Positions 5,519-11,729 of a stretch of DNA of 11,729 nt are shown one piece after another. Source of the stretch: DATFWC01 sp045801465. Lineage in GTDB: Bacteria; Pseudomonadota; Alphaproteobacteria; Rhizobiales; Xanthobacteraceae. The notes beneath the pieces were generated by a model, which had not been told where the DNA came from, ran no database searches, and was given only the letters and a program-made list of their open reading frames with translations. Where the stretch lies: NCBI GenBank assembly GCA_045801465.1, contig JBJMSU010000115.1, forward strand, positions 1 through 11,729, read 5' to 3'. The translations under genes and the position numbers were made by a program. Positions within the stretch are counted from its first letter, which is position 1, and each line of letters opens with the position of its first letter.

Positions 5519-6937
5519 TTACCCGGTTCCGCCGACCGTGATGCGGTCCATGCGCAGGGTGGGCTGGCCGACACCGACGGGGACGCCCTGGCCGTTCTTG
5601 CCGCAGGTGCCGATGCCGGTGTCGAGCTCGAGGTCGTTGCCGATCATGCTGACGCGGTGCAGGTCGGTCGGGCCGTTGCCGATCAGCATGGCGCCCTTGA
5701 CCGGCGCGCCGACCTTGCCGTTCTCGATCCGATAGGCTTCGGTGCAGTGGAACACGTACTTGCCCGACGTGATGTCGACTTGGCCGCCGCCGAAGTACAC
5801 CGCATAGATGCCATTCTTCACCGAGGCGATGATCTCTTCCGGCGCGTGGGTTCCGGCCAGCATATAGGTGTTGGTCATGCGCGGCATCGGAACATGGGCA
5901 TGGCTCTCGCGCCGTCCATTGCCGGTCGGGCGCATGTTCATGAGCCGGGCGTTCTGCCGGTCCTGCATGTAACCGACCAGAATGCCGTCCTCGATCAGCA
6001 CGGTGCGGTTCGTCGGGGTGCCTTCGTCGTCGATCGTCAGCGACCCGCGCCGCTGCGCGATGGTGCCGTCGTCCACCACCGTCATGCCGGCGGCGGCGAC
6101 GCGCTCGCCCATCAGCCCGGCGAAGGCGGACGTCTTCTTGCGGTTGAAATCGCCTTCGAGGCCGTGCCCGACCGCCTCGTGCAGCATCACGCCCGGCCAG
6201 CCGGGACCGAGCACCACGTCCATTTCGCCGGCCGGCGCCGGCACGGCTTCGAGATTGACCAGCGCTTGGCGTACCGCCTCGTCGACGGCGTGATGCCAGG
6301 CCCCGCTCGCCACGAAGCTGGCATAGCCTTCGCGCCCGCCATAGCCGTGGGTCCCTGACTCCTGGCGCTCGCCTTGTCCGGCCACCACCGAGACATTGAT
6401 GCGCACCAGCGGGCGCACGTCCCGGTACGTTTCGCCGGTCGGACGCACGATCTCGACCACCTGCCAAGTGGCGCCGAAGCTCACCGACACCTGCCGCACG
6501 CGCTCGTCCTTGGCCCGCGCACAGGCATCGATCTGTTCGAGAAGCCGCACCTTGGTCTCGAAGTCCGGTGCCGACAGCGGATTGTCGTCACTATAGAGAC
6601 GCCTGTTGGTGCGCGGCGGCGGCCCGGCATAGGTGCCCGAGTAGCCGCTCTGCACGGCGCGCACCGCGTCGGCGGCGCGGACGAGCGCCTCCTCGGAGAC
6701 GTCGGAGGCATGGGCATAGCCGACGGCCTCGCCTTTTACGGCGCGGAGCCCGAACCCCTGGGCGGTGTCGTAGGTCGCCTGCTTGAGGCGGCCGTTGTCG
6801 AACACGAGCGCCTCGGATTGGCGGTATTCGAGGAACAGTTCGCCGTCATCGGCGCCGTCGAGACCGCGGGCAAGATGCTGGCCGACCCGGGCCCGGTTGA
6901 GACCGGCGCGGTCGATGAGGGACATGGAGGAGGTCAT
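5519..6937 (-). CDS. tldD: TldD metalloprotease subunit
   Basis: The 472-residue protein is TldD, which pairs with TldE/PmbA to form a cytosolic zinc protease that degrades or trims small unfolded peptides (known roles include microcin B17 maturation and CcdA turnover). The zinc motif HEAVGH is at 253-258 (MLHEAVGHGLEGDF), and Cys445 in GTCGKNGQ matches the third zinc ligand known in E. coli TldD. The GAWHHAVDEAV, FNRKKTSAFAG and MTNTYMLAG segments are typical. The frame is open upstream to 7105, but those 56 codons run through the palindrome at 7042-7114 and do not look like TldD. ATG 6937 gives the normal family length, though its ribosome site (AGAG) is weak. The tldE partner is not in the window. 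The ialB-like gene lies upstream on the same strand. Confidence 0.93.
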   Translation of the reverse strand: MTSSMSLIDRAGLNRARVGQHLARGLDGADDGELFLEYRQSEALVFDNGRLKQATYDTAQGFGLRAVKGEAVGYAHASDVSEEALVRAADAVRAVQSGYSGTYAGPPPRTNRRLYSDDNPLSAPDFETKVRLLEQIDACARAKDERVRQVSVSFGATWQVVEIVRPTGETYRDVRPLVRINVSVVAGQGERQESGTHGYGGREGYASFVASGAWHHAVDEAVRQALVNLEAVPAPAGEMDVVLGPGWPGVMLHEAVGHGLEGDFNRKKTSAFAGLMGERVAAAGMTVVDDGTIAQRRGSLTIDDEGTPTNRTVLIEDGILVGYMQDRQNARLMNMRPTGNGRRESHAHVPMPRMTNTYMLAGTHAPEEIIASVKNGIYAVYFGGGQVDITSGKYVFHCTEAYRIENGKVGAPVKGAMLIGNGPTDLHRVSMIGNDLELDTGIGTCGKNGQGVPVGVGQPTLRMDRITVGGTG

Positions 6938-7041
6938 GGGCTCTCTGTCTCGGGTGCTCTCGTTGGCAAGATAGGCGGGCAAGAGGCCCGACGCGAGTGC
7001 CGGCCCGGCGTCATCTGCAGCCTGGACGGAGCGCAGCATCT

Positions 7042-7114
7042 GTAGCCGCATGGAGCGAAGCGCAATGCGGGGAAGACCGCCCCCGGATTTCGCGCTCGCG
7101 CTCATCCGGGCTGC
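7042..7114. repeat. Imperfect palindrome between the ialB-like gene and tldD
   Basis: The left arm, from GTAGCCGCATGGAGCG to AATGCGGGG (7042-7072), pairs imperfectly with the right arm, from CCCCGGATTTCGCGC to ATCCGGGCTGC (7081-7114). The form (genomic palindrome with an ATCCGGGCTRC end) resembles short intergenic repeats I remember as common in Bradyrhizobium-like genomes. This memory is unchecked. It is unlike the paired elements at 205-370 and 9027-9193. Confidence 0.6.
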
Positions 7115-7127
7115 GGGCGTCTTGCCG

Positions 7128-7661
7128 TCACGGCAGCTTGTCGTAGCCGTCGCCGAAGCCCTTGAGGCTCAGCGGAATGCCGATCCCTTCCTCCGGCGTC
7201 TGGAAGATGATGAAGGTCGCGTTCTGACCGGTGCGCAACTGTCGCATCAGGTTCTCGTCCATCACCACCTCGGCGACGCAGCCGTTGGGCAGACAGCGCA
7301 CGAAGCCGGCGCGCCCGATGTCGGCCTGATCGATCTTCAGTCCGAGCCCGGAAGGCAACAGCACGCCGAGCGGCGCCAGCACCCGCAGCAGCCGGGTCTT
7401 CTGATCGGCGGTCTTGAGCACGATGACGCTTAGGCCCACGTTGGGCCGATCTTCGGCGGTGACGCTCTGGATCAGCGCGCATTGCTCGCCCTGCGCACCG
7501 GGCGGGTTGTCGCAGCGGATCTGCCAATCGCCATGCACCGATTTGACGACGCCTTGAGCCTGCGCCGAGGCGTGAATTGCGACGATCATGGCGAGCACCG
7601 CGGCTGCCCGGGCCGGGACGACTGCCGGGCGGCAAGACAATGCGCGGTGCAGAAAGCCCAT
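7128..7661 (-). CDS. Invasion-associated locus B (IalB) family periplasmic protein
   Basis: The 177-residue product has a signal peptide: basic start, hydrophobic core at about 19-30, and probable cleavage after ASAQA (31-35). An IalB-type domain follows, opening with VVKSVHGDWQIRCD (38-51). Four cysteines, C50, C61, C123 and C128, form the usual pattern for two disulphides in this family (WxxRC, then QCALIQ, then RCLPNGC). LKIDQ (108-112) and VVMDENLMRQL (132-142) are also typical. IalB was named in Bartonella for a role in red-cell invasion; most alphaproteobacteria carry paralogues that are not tied to virulence, and the molecular role is unclear. The start at ATG 7661 has GAGGAA 6 nt upstream. 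The gene is divergent from coxB and lies upstream of tldD. Confidence 0.87.
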   Translation of the reverse strand: MGFLHRALSCRPAVVPARAAAVLAMIVAIHASAQAQGVVKSVHGDWQIRCDNPPGAQGEQCALIQSVTAEDRPNVGLSVIVLKTADQKTRLLRVLAPLGVLLPSGLGLKIDQADIGRAGFVRCLPNGCVAEVVMDENLMRQLRTGQNATFIIFQTPEEGIGIPLSLKGFGDGYDKLP

Positions 7662-7733
7662 CTTCCGTTCCTCGGCCGTACCCGGCGCCGCGTTAAGTCG
7701 AATCGCGACCCCGCGCGCGCCTTTGGTCCCGTG

Positions 7734-7761
7734 TGCCTACATCGCGGTCCGATCCTGTCAA
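7734..7761 (-). promoter_or_regulatory. Possible promoter of the ialB-like gene
   Basis: Minus-strand TTGACA (7761-7756), a perfect -35, is followed after 16 bp by TAGGCA (7739-7734), a weak -10. This would give a leader of about 65 nt. Confidence 0.4.
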
Positions 7762-8161
7762 GGACGGGCGCACGGACACGGGCTGCACCGGACGATGCAG
7801 GCGCGATGCGACACACGGGCACAGGCCGTTTTGGCGATTGGCAGCCTGTGACATATCTGGTTCGAACAAGCGACGTTGCGAGTGGGGCGGAATTGTGGTT
7901 TGAGAGGCGCGGATTTCGCCTGCCCTGGCCGTTCTGCGACCCCGCTGGCGGGTGGACGCCGTGCGATGCTGCCGGTTTTCCGGCGTGCGGCGTTGAGCGC
8001 TTGTTCCGGCCAAAGCCGCCCCCGGACTTCATTCCGGCTTGCCACCGGTTCGGAGCCCGAGAACACGCGGCGCTCGAAATCCGAGAGCATGTTCCAACGG
8101 GACGGGAGATGCTCTAGGAAGACTTCATCACGACCGACCCGGTCGAAGGAGCCATTGAACG
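7762..8161. promoter_or_regulatory. Long upstream region of the cox cluster
   Basis: No gene or tRNA was recognised in this 400 bp. Two dyads stand out. CACAGGC/GCCTGTG (7820-7826 and 7844-7850) encloses 17 bp holding TTGGCGATTGGC and lies next to the AT-rich ACATATCT (7851-7858), so it may be a promoter with an operator. AGAGCAT/ATGCTCT (8084-8090 and 8109-8115) encloses 18 nt and lies 46 bp before the coxB ATG, inside the probable leader. AAGGAG at 8146-8151 is the coxB ribosome site, with a 10-nt spacer. Confidence 0.4.
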
Positions 8162-9016
8162 ATGCTGGCGTTATCGAGGGGGATGGCCGCGGCGGCTTTC
8201 GTCATTTCTGTCCTGACCATCGGCGGGGTCGCCCACGCCGGTCTCGGTCAACCTTCGCCGTGGGAAATCGGGCTGCAGCAGTCGGCTTCGCCGGTGATGG
8301 ACAATCTGGTGGCGTTCCACAATTTCCTTCTCGTCATCATCACGCTGATCACCGCCTTCGTGCTCACGCTCCTGGTGCTCGTGATCGTCAAATTCAACGC
8401 GCGCGCCAATCCGACGCCCGCCAAGACCACTCACAATACGCTGCTCGAGGTGCTGTGGACGGTGGTTCCGGTGGTGATCCTGGTGGTGATCGCCGTGCCG
8501 TCGTTCCGGCTCCTGTTCTATCAACAGAATCTCCCCCCGGCGGACCTCACCGTGAAGGCGACCGGCAAGCAATGGTACTGGAGCTACAGCTACCCGGATT
8601 CCAAGTTCGAGTTCGACTCGATCATGCTGCAGGACAAGGATCGCCAGAAGATGAACCCGGTGCCGCCGCGCCTGCTCGCCGTCGACAACGCCATGGTGGT
8701 GCCGGTCAACAAGGTGGTGCGGATGCAGACGATCGGCGCCGAGGTCATTCACTCCTTCGCGGTGCCGGGGTTCGGCATCAAGATCGACGCCGTTCCCGGT
8801 CGCCTCAATGAGACGTGGTTCAAGGCGACGCGGGAAGGCGTCTATTACGGGCAGTGCTCCGAGCTATGCGGCAAGGATCACGCCTTCATGCCGATCGAGG
8901 TGCGCGTGGTCAGCGAGCAGGCGTTTGCGGCGTGGCTCGAGGAAGCGAAGAAGAAATATGCCGCCAGCCAGCCGCAAGGCGGTGGCGCGATCGCCACGGC
9001 CGAGCTGGCGAAATGA
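8162..9016 (+). CDS. coxB: Cytochrome c oxidase subunit II
   Basis: The 284-residue protein is the CuA subunit of an aa3-type oxidase, which takes electrons from cytochrome c on the periplasmic side and passes them to subunit I. A signal peptide (about 1-26, ending GGVAHA) precedes two membrane helices at about 54-78 and 95-118. The periplasmic domain follows, with the aromatic electron-entry stretch QWYWSYSYP (137-145). All CuA ligands are present: His197, Cys232, Glu234 (backbone), Cys236, His240 and Met243, within VIHSFAVP and QCSELCGKDHAFM. There is no fused cytochrome c domain, so this is the plain form. The C-terminal tail is Ala/Gly-rich. coxA follows after an unusually wide 198-bp gap that holds a palindromic element. 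Confidence 0.97.
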   Translation: MLALSRGMAAAAFVISVLTIGGVAHAGLGQPSPWEIGLQQSASPVMDNLVAFHNFLLVIITLITAFVLTLLVLVIVKFNARANPTPAKTTHNTLLEVLWTVVPVVILVVIAVPSFRLLFYQQNLPPADLTVKATGKQWYWSYSYPDSKFEFDSIMLQDKDRQKMNPVPPRLLAVDNAMVVPVNKVVRMQTIGAEVIHSFAVPGFGIKIDAVPGRLNETWFKATREGVYYGQCSELCGKDHAFMPIEVRVVSEQAFAAWLEEAKKKYAASQPQGGGAIATAELAK

Positions 9017-9026
9017 GCAATTCACG

Positions 9027-9193
9027 CTAGTGCCCCGCTTCCGAGGTTCGTGATACATGGCAGCACCCTCTGACACGAACTTCGGAAGCAAGGGGGCACT
9101 CGCAAGTATTACGAATCTAGTGCCGCTTTCGATTTGAAGTTCCTGAACGAGCTTGCAACAAGTGGTGTAGGAACTTCAAATCGGCGGCGCTGG
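9027..9193. repeat. Paired palindromic (REP/BIME-like) element between coxB and coxA
   Basis: This has the same layout as 205-370. Unit A (9027-9102, 76 bp) has 16-bp arms (9037-9052 and 9074-9089) with one G-T mismatch, around a 21-nt loop; ends are CTAGTGCCCC and GGCACTCG. Unit B (9117-9193, 77 bp) has arms GATTTGAAGTTCCT (9131-9144) and complement (9169-9182); its left end is CTAGTGCCGC and its right end is worn (GCGGCGCTGG). The spacer is CAAGTATTACGAAT (14 bp). By hand alignment this unit A and the one at 205-280 agree at about 59 of 76 positions, including the loop core GCAGCAC. Several arm differences are paired so that base pairing is kept. The element starts 10 bp after the coxB stop and ends 22 bp before the coxA ATG. 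Confidence 0.88.
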
Positions 9194-9202
9194 AACGAGA
9201 AC

Positions 9203-9207
9203 AAGGG
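9203..9207 (+). promoter_or_regulatory. Ribosome site that fixes the coxA start
   Basis: AAGGG lies 7 nt before ATG 9215. The frame is open upstream to an ATG at 9134, but that stretch lies inside palindromic unit B and has no ribosome site. Confidence 0.6.
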
Positions 9208-9214
9208 TCCGATC

Positions 9215-10846
9215 ATGGCAAGCACGATGGCTCACGGCATGCATGACGCGCACGGTGCGCACGATGCACACGACGCGCACGCTTACCCGACCGGATGGCG
9301 GCGCTTCGTCTATTCGACCAACCACAAGGACATCGGAACGATGTACCTCGTGTTCGCCATGGCGGCCGGCATCATCGGTGCGAGCCTGTCGGTCGCCATG
9401 CGCATGGAGCTGCAGGCACCGGGGCTGCAGATCTTCCACGATGCGCACATCTACAACGTCTTCACCACGGCGCACGGCCTCATCATGATCTTTTTCATGG
9501 TGATGCCGGCGATGATCGGCGGGTTCGGCAACTGGATCGTACCGCTGATGATCGGAGCGCCCGACATGGCGTTCCCGCGCATGAACAACATTTCGTTCTG
9601 GCTGCTGCCGGCGTCGATCGCGCTCTTGCTCACGTCGATGTTCGTGGAAGGCGAGCCGGGAGCGCCGGGCGTGGGCGCCGGCTGGACCATCTATGCGCCG
9701 CTGTCCACCACCGGCCATCCCGGGCCGGCGGTCGATTTCGCCATCCTCTCGCTGCACATTGCCGGCGCCTCGTCCATTCTCGGCGCCATCAATTTCATCA
9801 CCACCATCTTCAACATGCGCGCTCCCGGCATGACGCTGCACAAGATGACGCTGTTCGTGTGGTCGATCCTGGTCACCACATTCCTGCTGTTGCTCGCCAT
9901 GCCGGTGCTGGCGGGCGCCATCACCATGCTGCTGACTGACCGCAACTTCGGCACCACCTTCTTCACCGCCGACGGCGGCGGCGATCCGGTTCTGTTCCAG
10001 CACCTGTTCTGGTTCTTCGGCCACCCGGAAGTCTACATCCTGATCCTGCCGGGGTTCGGCATGGTCAGCCAGATCGTGGCGACGTTCTCGCGCAAGCCGG
10101 TGTTCGGCTATCTCGGCATGGCCTATGCCATGGTGGCGATCGGCGGCATCGGCTTCGTCGTGTGGGCGCACCACATGTACACGGTCGGGATGTCGACCGG
10201 CGCGCAGGCCTATTTCATCGCCGCCACCATGGTGATCGCGGTGCCTACGGGAGTGAAGATATTCTCCTGGGTGGCCACCATGTGGGGCGGCTCGATCGAG
10301 TTCCGCACGCCCATGCTGTGGGCCATTGGCTTCATCTTCCTGTTCACGGTCGGCGGCGTCACCGGCGTGGTGCTCGCCAACGCCGGCGTCGACCGCGTGC
10401 TGCAGGACACCTATTACGTGGTGGCGCACTTCCACTACGTGCTGTCGCTCGGCGCGGTGTTCGCGATCTTCGCCGGCTGGTACTACTGGTTTCCCAAGAT
10501 CACCGGCTACATGTACTCGGAGTTCATCGGCAAGCTGCACTTCTGGCTCACCTTCATCGGCGTCAACCTGGTGTTCTTCCCGCAGCACTTCCTCGGCCTC
10601 GCCGGAATGCCGCGCCGCTATGTCGACTACCCGGACGCCTTCGCCGGCTGGAACCACGTGTCGTCCTACGGCGCCTATATCTCGTTCGCCGGCATGATCG
10701 TCTTCTTCATCGGCGTGGTTCACGCGTTTCTGCGCAAGGAGCAGGCGGCGGGCAATCCGTGGGGCGCGGGCGCGACCACGCTGGAATGGACGCTGTCGTC
10801 GCCGCCGCCGTTCCACCAGTTCAATGTGCTGCCGCGCATCAAGTGA
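9215..10846 (+). CDS. coxA: Cytochrome c oxidase subunit I (aa3 type)
   Basis: The 543-residue, 12-helix protein is the catalytic core of the haem-copper oxidase that reduces O2 to water and pumps protons. Haem a ligands are His87 (TTAHGLIM) and His407; the haem a3 ligand is His405 (VVAHFHYVL). CuB ligands are His270, His319 and His320, with the cross-linking Tyr274 in FFGHPEVY. Proton paths: D-channel Asp117 and Asn124/125 (GAPDMAFPRMNN) and Glu272; K-channel Lys348 (PTGVKIFSW). The HPEVY Glu marks an A1-type oxidase. The N-terminus is unusual: His7, 10, 13, 16, 19 and 22 fall exactly every third residue (HGMHDAHGAHDAHDAH). ctaB follows 48 bp later. The gene lies downstream of a palindromic element but keeps its own ribosome site. 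Confidence 0.98.
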   Translation: MASTMAHGMHDAHGAHDAHDAHAYPTGWRRFVYSTNHKDIGTMYLVFAMAAGIIGASLSVAMRMELQAPGLQIFHDAHIYNVFTTAHGLIMIFFMVMPAMIGGFGNWIVPLMIGAPDMAFPRMNNISFWLLPASIALLLTSMFVEGEPGAPGVGAGWTIYAPLSTTGHPGPAVDFAILSLHIAGASSILGAINFITTIFNMRAPGMTLHKMTLFVWSILVTTFLLLLAMPVLAGAITMLLTDRNFGTTFFTADGGGDPVLFQHLFWFFGHPEVYILILPGFGMVSQIVATFSRKPVFGYLGMAYAMVAIGGIGFVVWAHHMYTVGMSTGAQAYFIAATMVIAVPTGVKIFSWVATMWGGSIEFRTPMLWAIGFIFLFTVGGVTGVVLANAGVDRVLQDTYYVVAHFHYVLSLGAVFAIFAGWYYWFPKITGYMYSEFIGKLHFWLTFIGVNLVFFPQHFLGLAGMPRRYVDYPDAFAGWNHVSSYGAYISFAGMIVFFIGVVHAFLRKEQAAGNPWGAGATTLEWTLSSPPPFHQFNVLPRIK

Positions 10847-10894
10847 GGCGCCGCCTCTACGCCGCCGATCGGCAGGGATTGAGGAAAGTCGCGA

Positions 10895-11729
10895 ATGTCG
10901 CTGGTGAGTGACGGAGCCGATCTCGCCGCGCCGGCCCGCAGCACGGCCCTGAGCGAGCCGAGCATGGCGGACGTCGGCGACTACATCGCGCTGTTGAAGC
11001 CGCGGGTGATGTCGCTCGTGATCTTCACGGCGCTGGTCGGCCTCGTCGTCGCGCCCGCGCACGTGCATCCGGTCATCGGCTTTACGGCAATTCTCTGCAT
11101 TGCCGTTGGCGCCGGCGCCGCCGGCGCCCTGAACATGTGGTACGACGCCGATATCGACGCGGTCATGACGCGCACCGCACGCCGGCCGATACCGCTCGGC
11201 CGGGTTCGGCCCGGCGAGGCCCTCGGGTTCGGCATGACGCTTGCCGCCGGCGCCGTCGTGGTGCTCGGCCTGCTGGTCAATTGGGTGGCGGCCGGGCTGC
11301 TCGCCTTCACCATCTTCTTCTACATCGTCGTCTATACGATGTGGCTGAAACGGACGACGCCGCAGAACATCGTGATCGGCGGCGCGGCCGGCGCGATCCC
11401 GCCGCTCGTCGGCTACGCCGGCGCGACGGGCCACCTCGGCTCGGCGGCGCTCGTCATGTTCGTGATCGTCTTCCTCTGGACGCCGCCGCACTTCTGGGCC
11501 CTCGCGCTGATGATCAAGGAGCACTACGCCCGCGCCGCCGTTCCGATGCTCCCGGTCGTGCGCGGCGAGCGCGAGACGGCGCGCGCGATCGTGCGCTACA
11601 CGCTCGTGCTCGTCGCGGCGACGCTGCTTCCGGTCGCATTCGGCGTCTTCGGCCTCGCGTACGGCGTCGCTGCGCTCCTGCTCGGCGTCGTCTTCACGTG
11701 GCTCGCGCTCGCACTCGCGCGCACGCTCG
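10895..11729 (+). CDS. ctaB: Haem O synthase (protohaem IX farnesyltransferase), partial
   Basis: 278 codons are visible and the gene runs off the right edge (the family is about 300-320 residues). This UbiA-type membrane prenyltransferase adds farnesyl to haem B to make haem O, the precursor of haem A for the oxidase encoded just upstream. The substrate motif NMWYDADID is at 80-88 (Asn80, Asp84, Asp88), followed by MTRTARRPIPLGRV (91-104), which is diagnostic of CtaB. TPPHFWALALMIKEHYARA (196-213) and VPMLPVVRGE (216-225) are also typical. Membrane helices are evident from about 38 on. The start at ATG 10895 has GAGGAA (10881-10886) 8 nt upstream. Codon choice in the last third favours CTC, GTC and ACG more than coxA does. 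Confidence 0.96.
   Translation, partial: MSLVSDGADLAAPARSTALSEPSMADVGDYIALLKPRVMSLVIFTALVGLVVAPAHVHPVIGFTAILCIAVGAGAAGALNMWYDADIDAVMTRTARRPIPLGRVRPGEALGFGMTLAAGAVVVLGLLVNWVAAGLLAFTIFFYIVVYTMWLKRTTPQNIVIGGAAGAIPPLVGYAGATGHLGSAALVMFVIVFLWTPPHFWALALMIKEHYARAAVPMLPVVRGERETARAIVRYTLVLVAATLLPVAFGVFGLAYGVAALLLGVVFTWLALALARTL

Noticed and set aside
5265..6467. 400-codon open frame on the minus strand overlapping tldD
   Set aside because: Its upstream part is an out-of-frame shadow of tldD. Only the last 57 codons, which have their own ribosome site, were kept as a possible small ORF.
6938..7105. Upstream start extending tldD by 56 codons
   Set aside because: The extension runs through the palindrome at 7042-7114 and gives a protein longer than TldD usually is.
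7662..8161. tRNA or small RNA gene in the ialB-coxB gap
   Set aside because: The GTTCGAA string near 7860 prompted a check, but no acceptor or anticodon stem fits around it.
9134..9214. Upstream ATG extending coxA by 27 codons
   Set aside because: The extension is mostly encoded by palindromic unit B, lacks a ribosome site and has no place in the CoxA family.
9176..11524. 782-codon open frame on the minus strand across coxA and ctaB
   Set aside because: It is antisense to two certain genes, has the His/Asp/Glu/Arg-rich composition of a GC-rich shadow frame, and shows no domain.

Overview
The window is GC-rich, densely coded alphaproteobacterial DNA. The gene set (plant-type glutamate-cysteine ligase, a LysR regulator divergent from a DUF1127 gene, an IalB-family protein, TldD, and a coxB-coxA-ctaB cluster) suggests Hyphomicrobiales, near the Bradyrhizobium/Rhodoplanes/Xanthobacteraceae side. 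That placement is inference from gene content and order as remembered, not from a search.

Layout. Positions 1-1188 (minus strand) hold a ring-cleavage dioxygenase pair: a LigB-type catalytic subunit followed by the start of a LigA-type small subunit, which runs off the window. A 166-bp paired palindromic element fills the gap between them. Next come a 26-codon remnant of a glutathione S-transferase gene (1258-1338) and gshA (1504-2874, plus). A long hairpin separates gshA from a convergent lysR gene (2936-3817, minus). The lysR gene is divergent from a DUF1127 small-protein gene (4010-4393, plus), with an AT-rich control region between them. A secreted protein with two PAN/Apple repeats follows (4700-5257, plus). 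Then come a possible 57-residue ORF (minus), tldD (5519-6937, minus) and an IalB-family periplasmic protein (7128-7661, minus). A 500-bp divergent gap leads to coxB (8162-9016), coxA (9215-10846) and the start of ctaB (10895 to the window end), all plus strand.

Functionally, the right third makes the core of an aa3-type cytochrome c oxidase: subunit II (CuA), subunit I (haem a, haem a3, CuB) and the haem O synthase that starts haem A synthesis. gshA makes gamma-glutamylcysteine for glutathione. The lig pair would open a catechol-type ring.

The most unusual structure is a family of roughly 76-77 bp imperfect palindromes arranged as inverted pairs. One pair lies between ligB and ligA (205-370) and one between coxB and coxA (9027-9193). 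Each pair has an A unit of 76 bp and a B unit of 77 bp, a 13-14 bp spacer and CTAG-type ends. Arm sequences differ between the two loci, mostly by paired changes that keep base pairing. Both copies sit in gaps between genes for subunits of one enzyme. In the first locus the element supplies the ligB stop codon.
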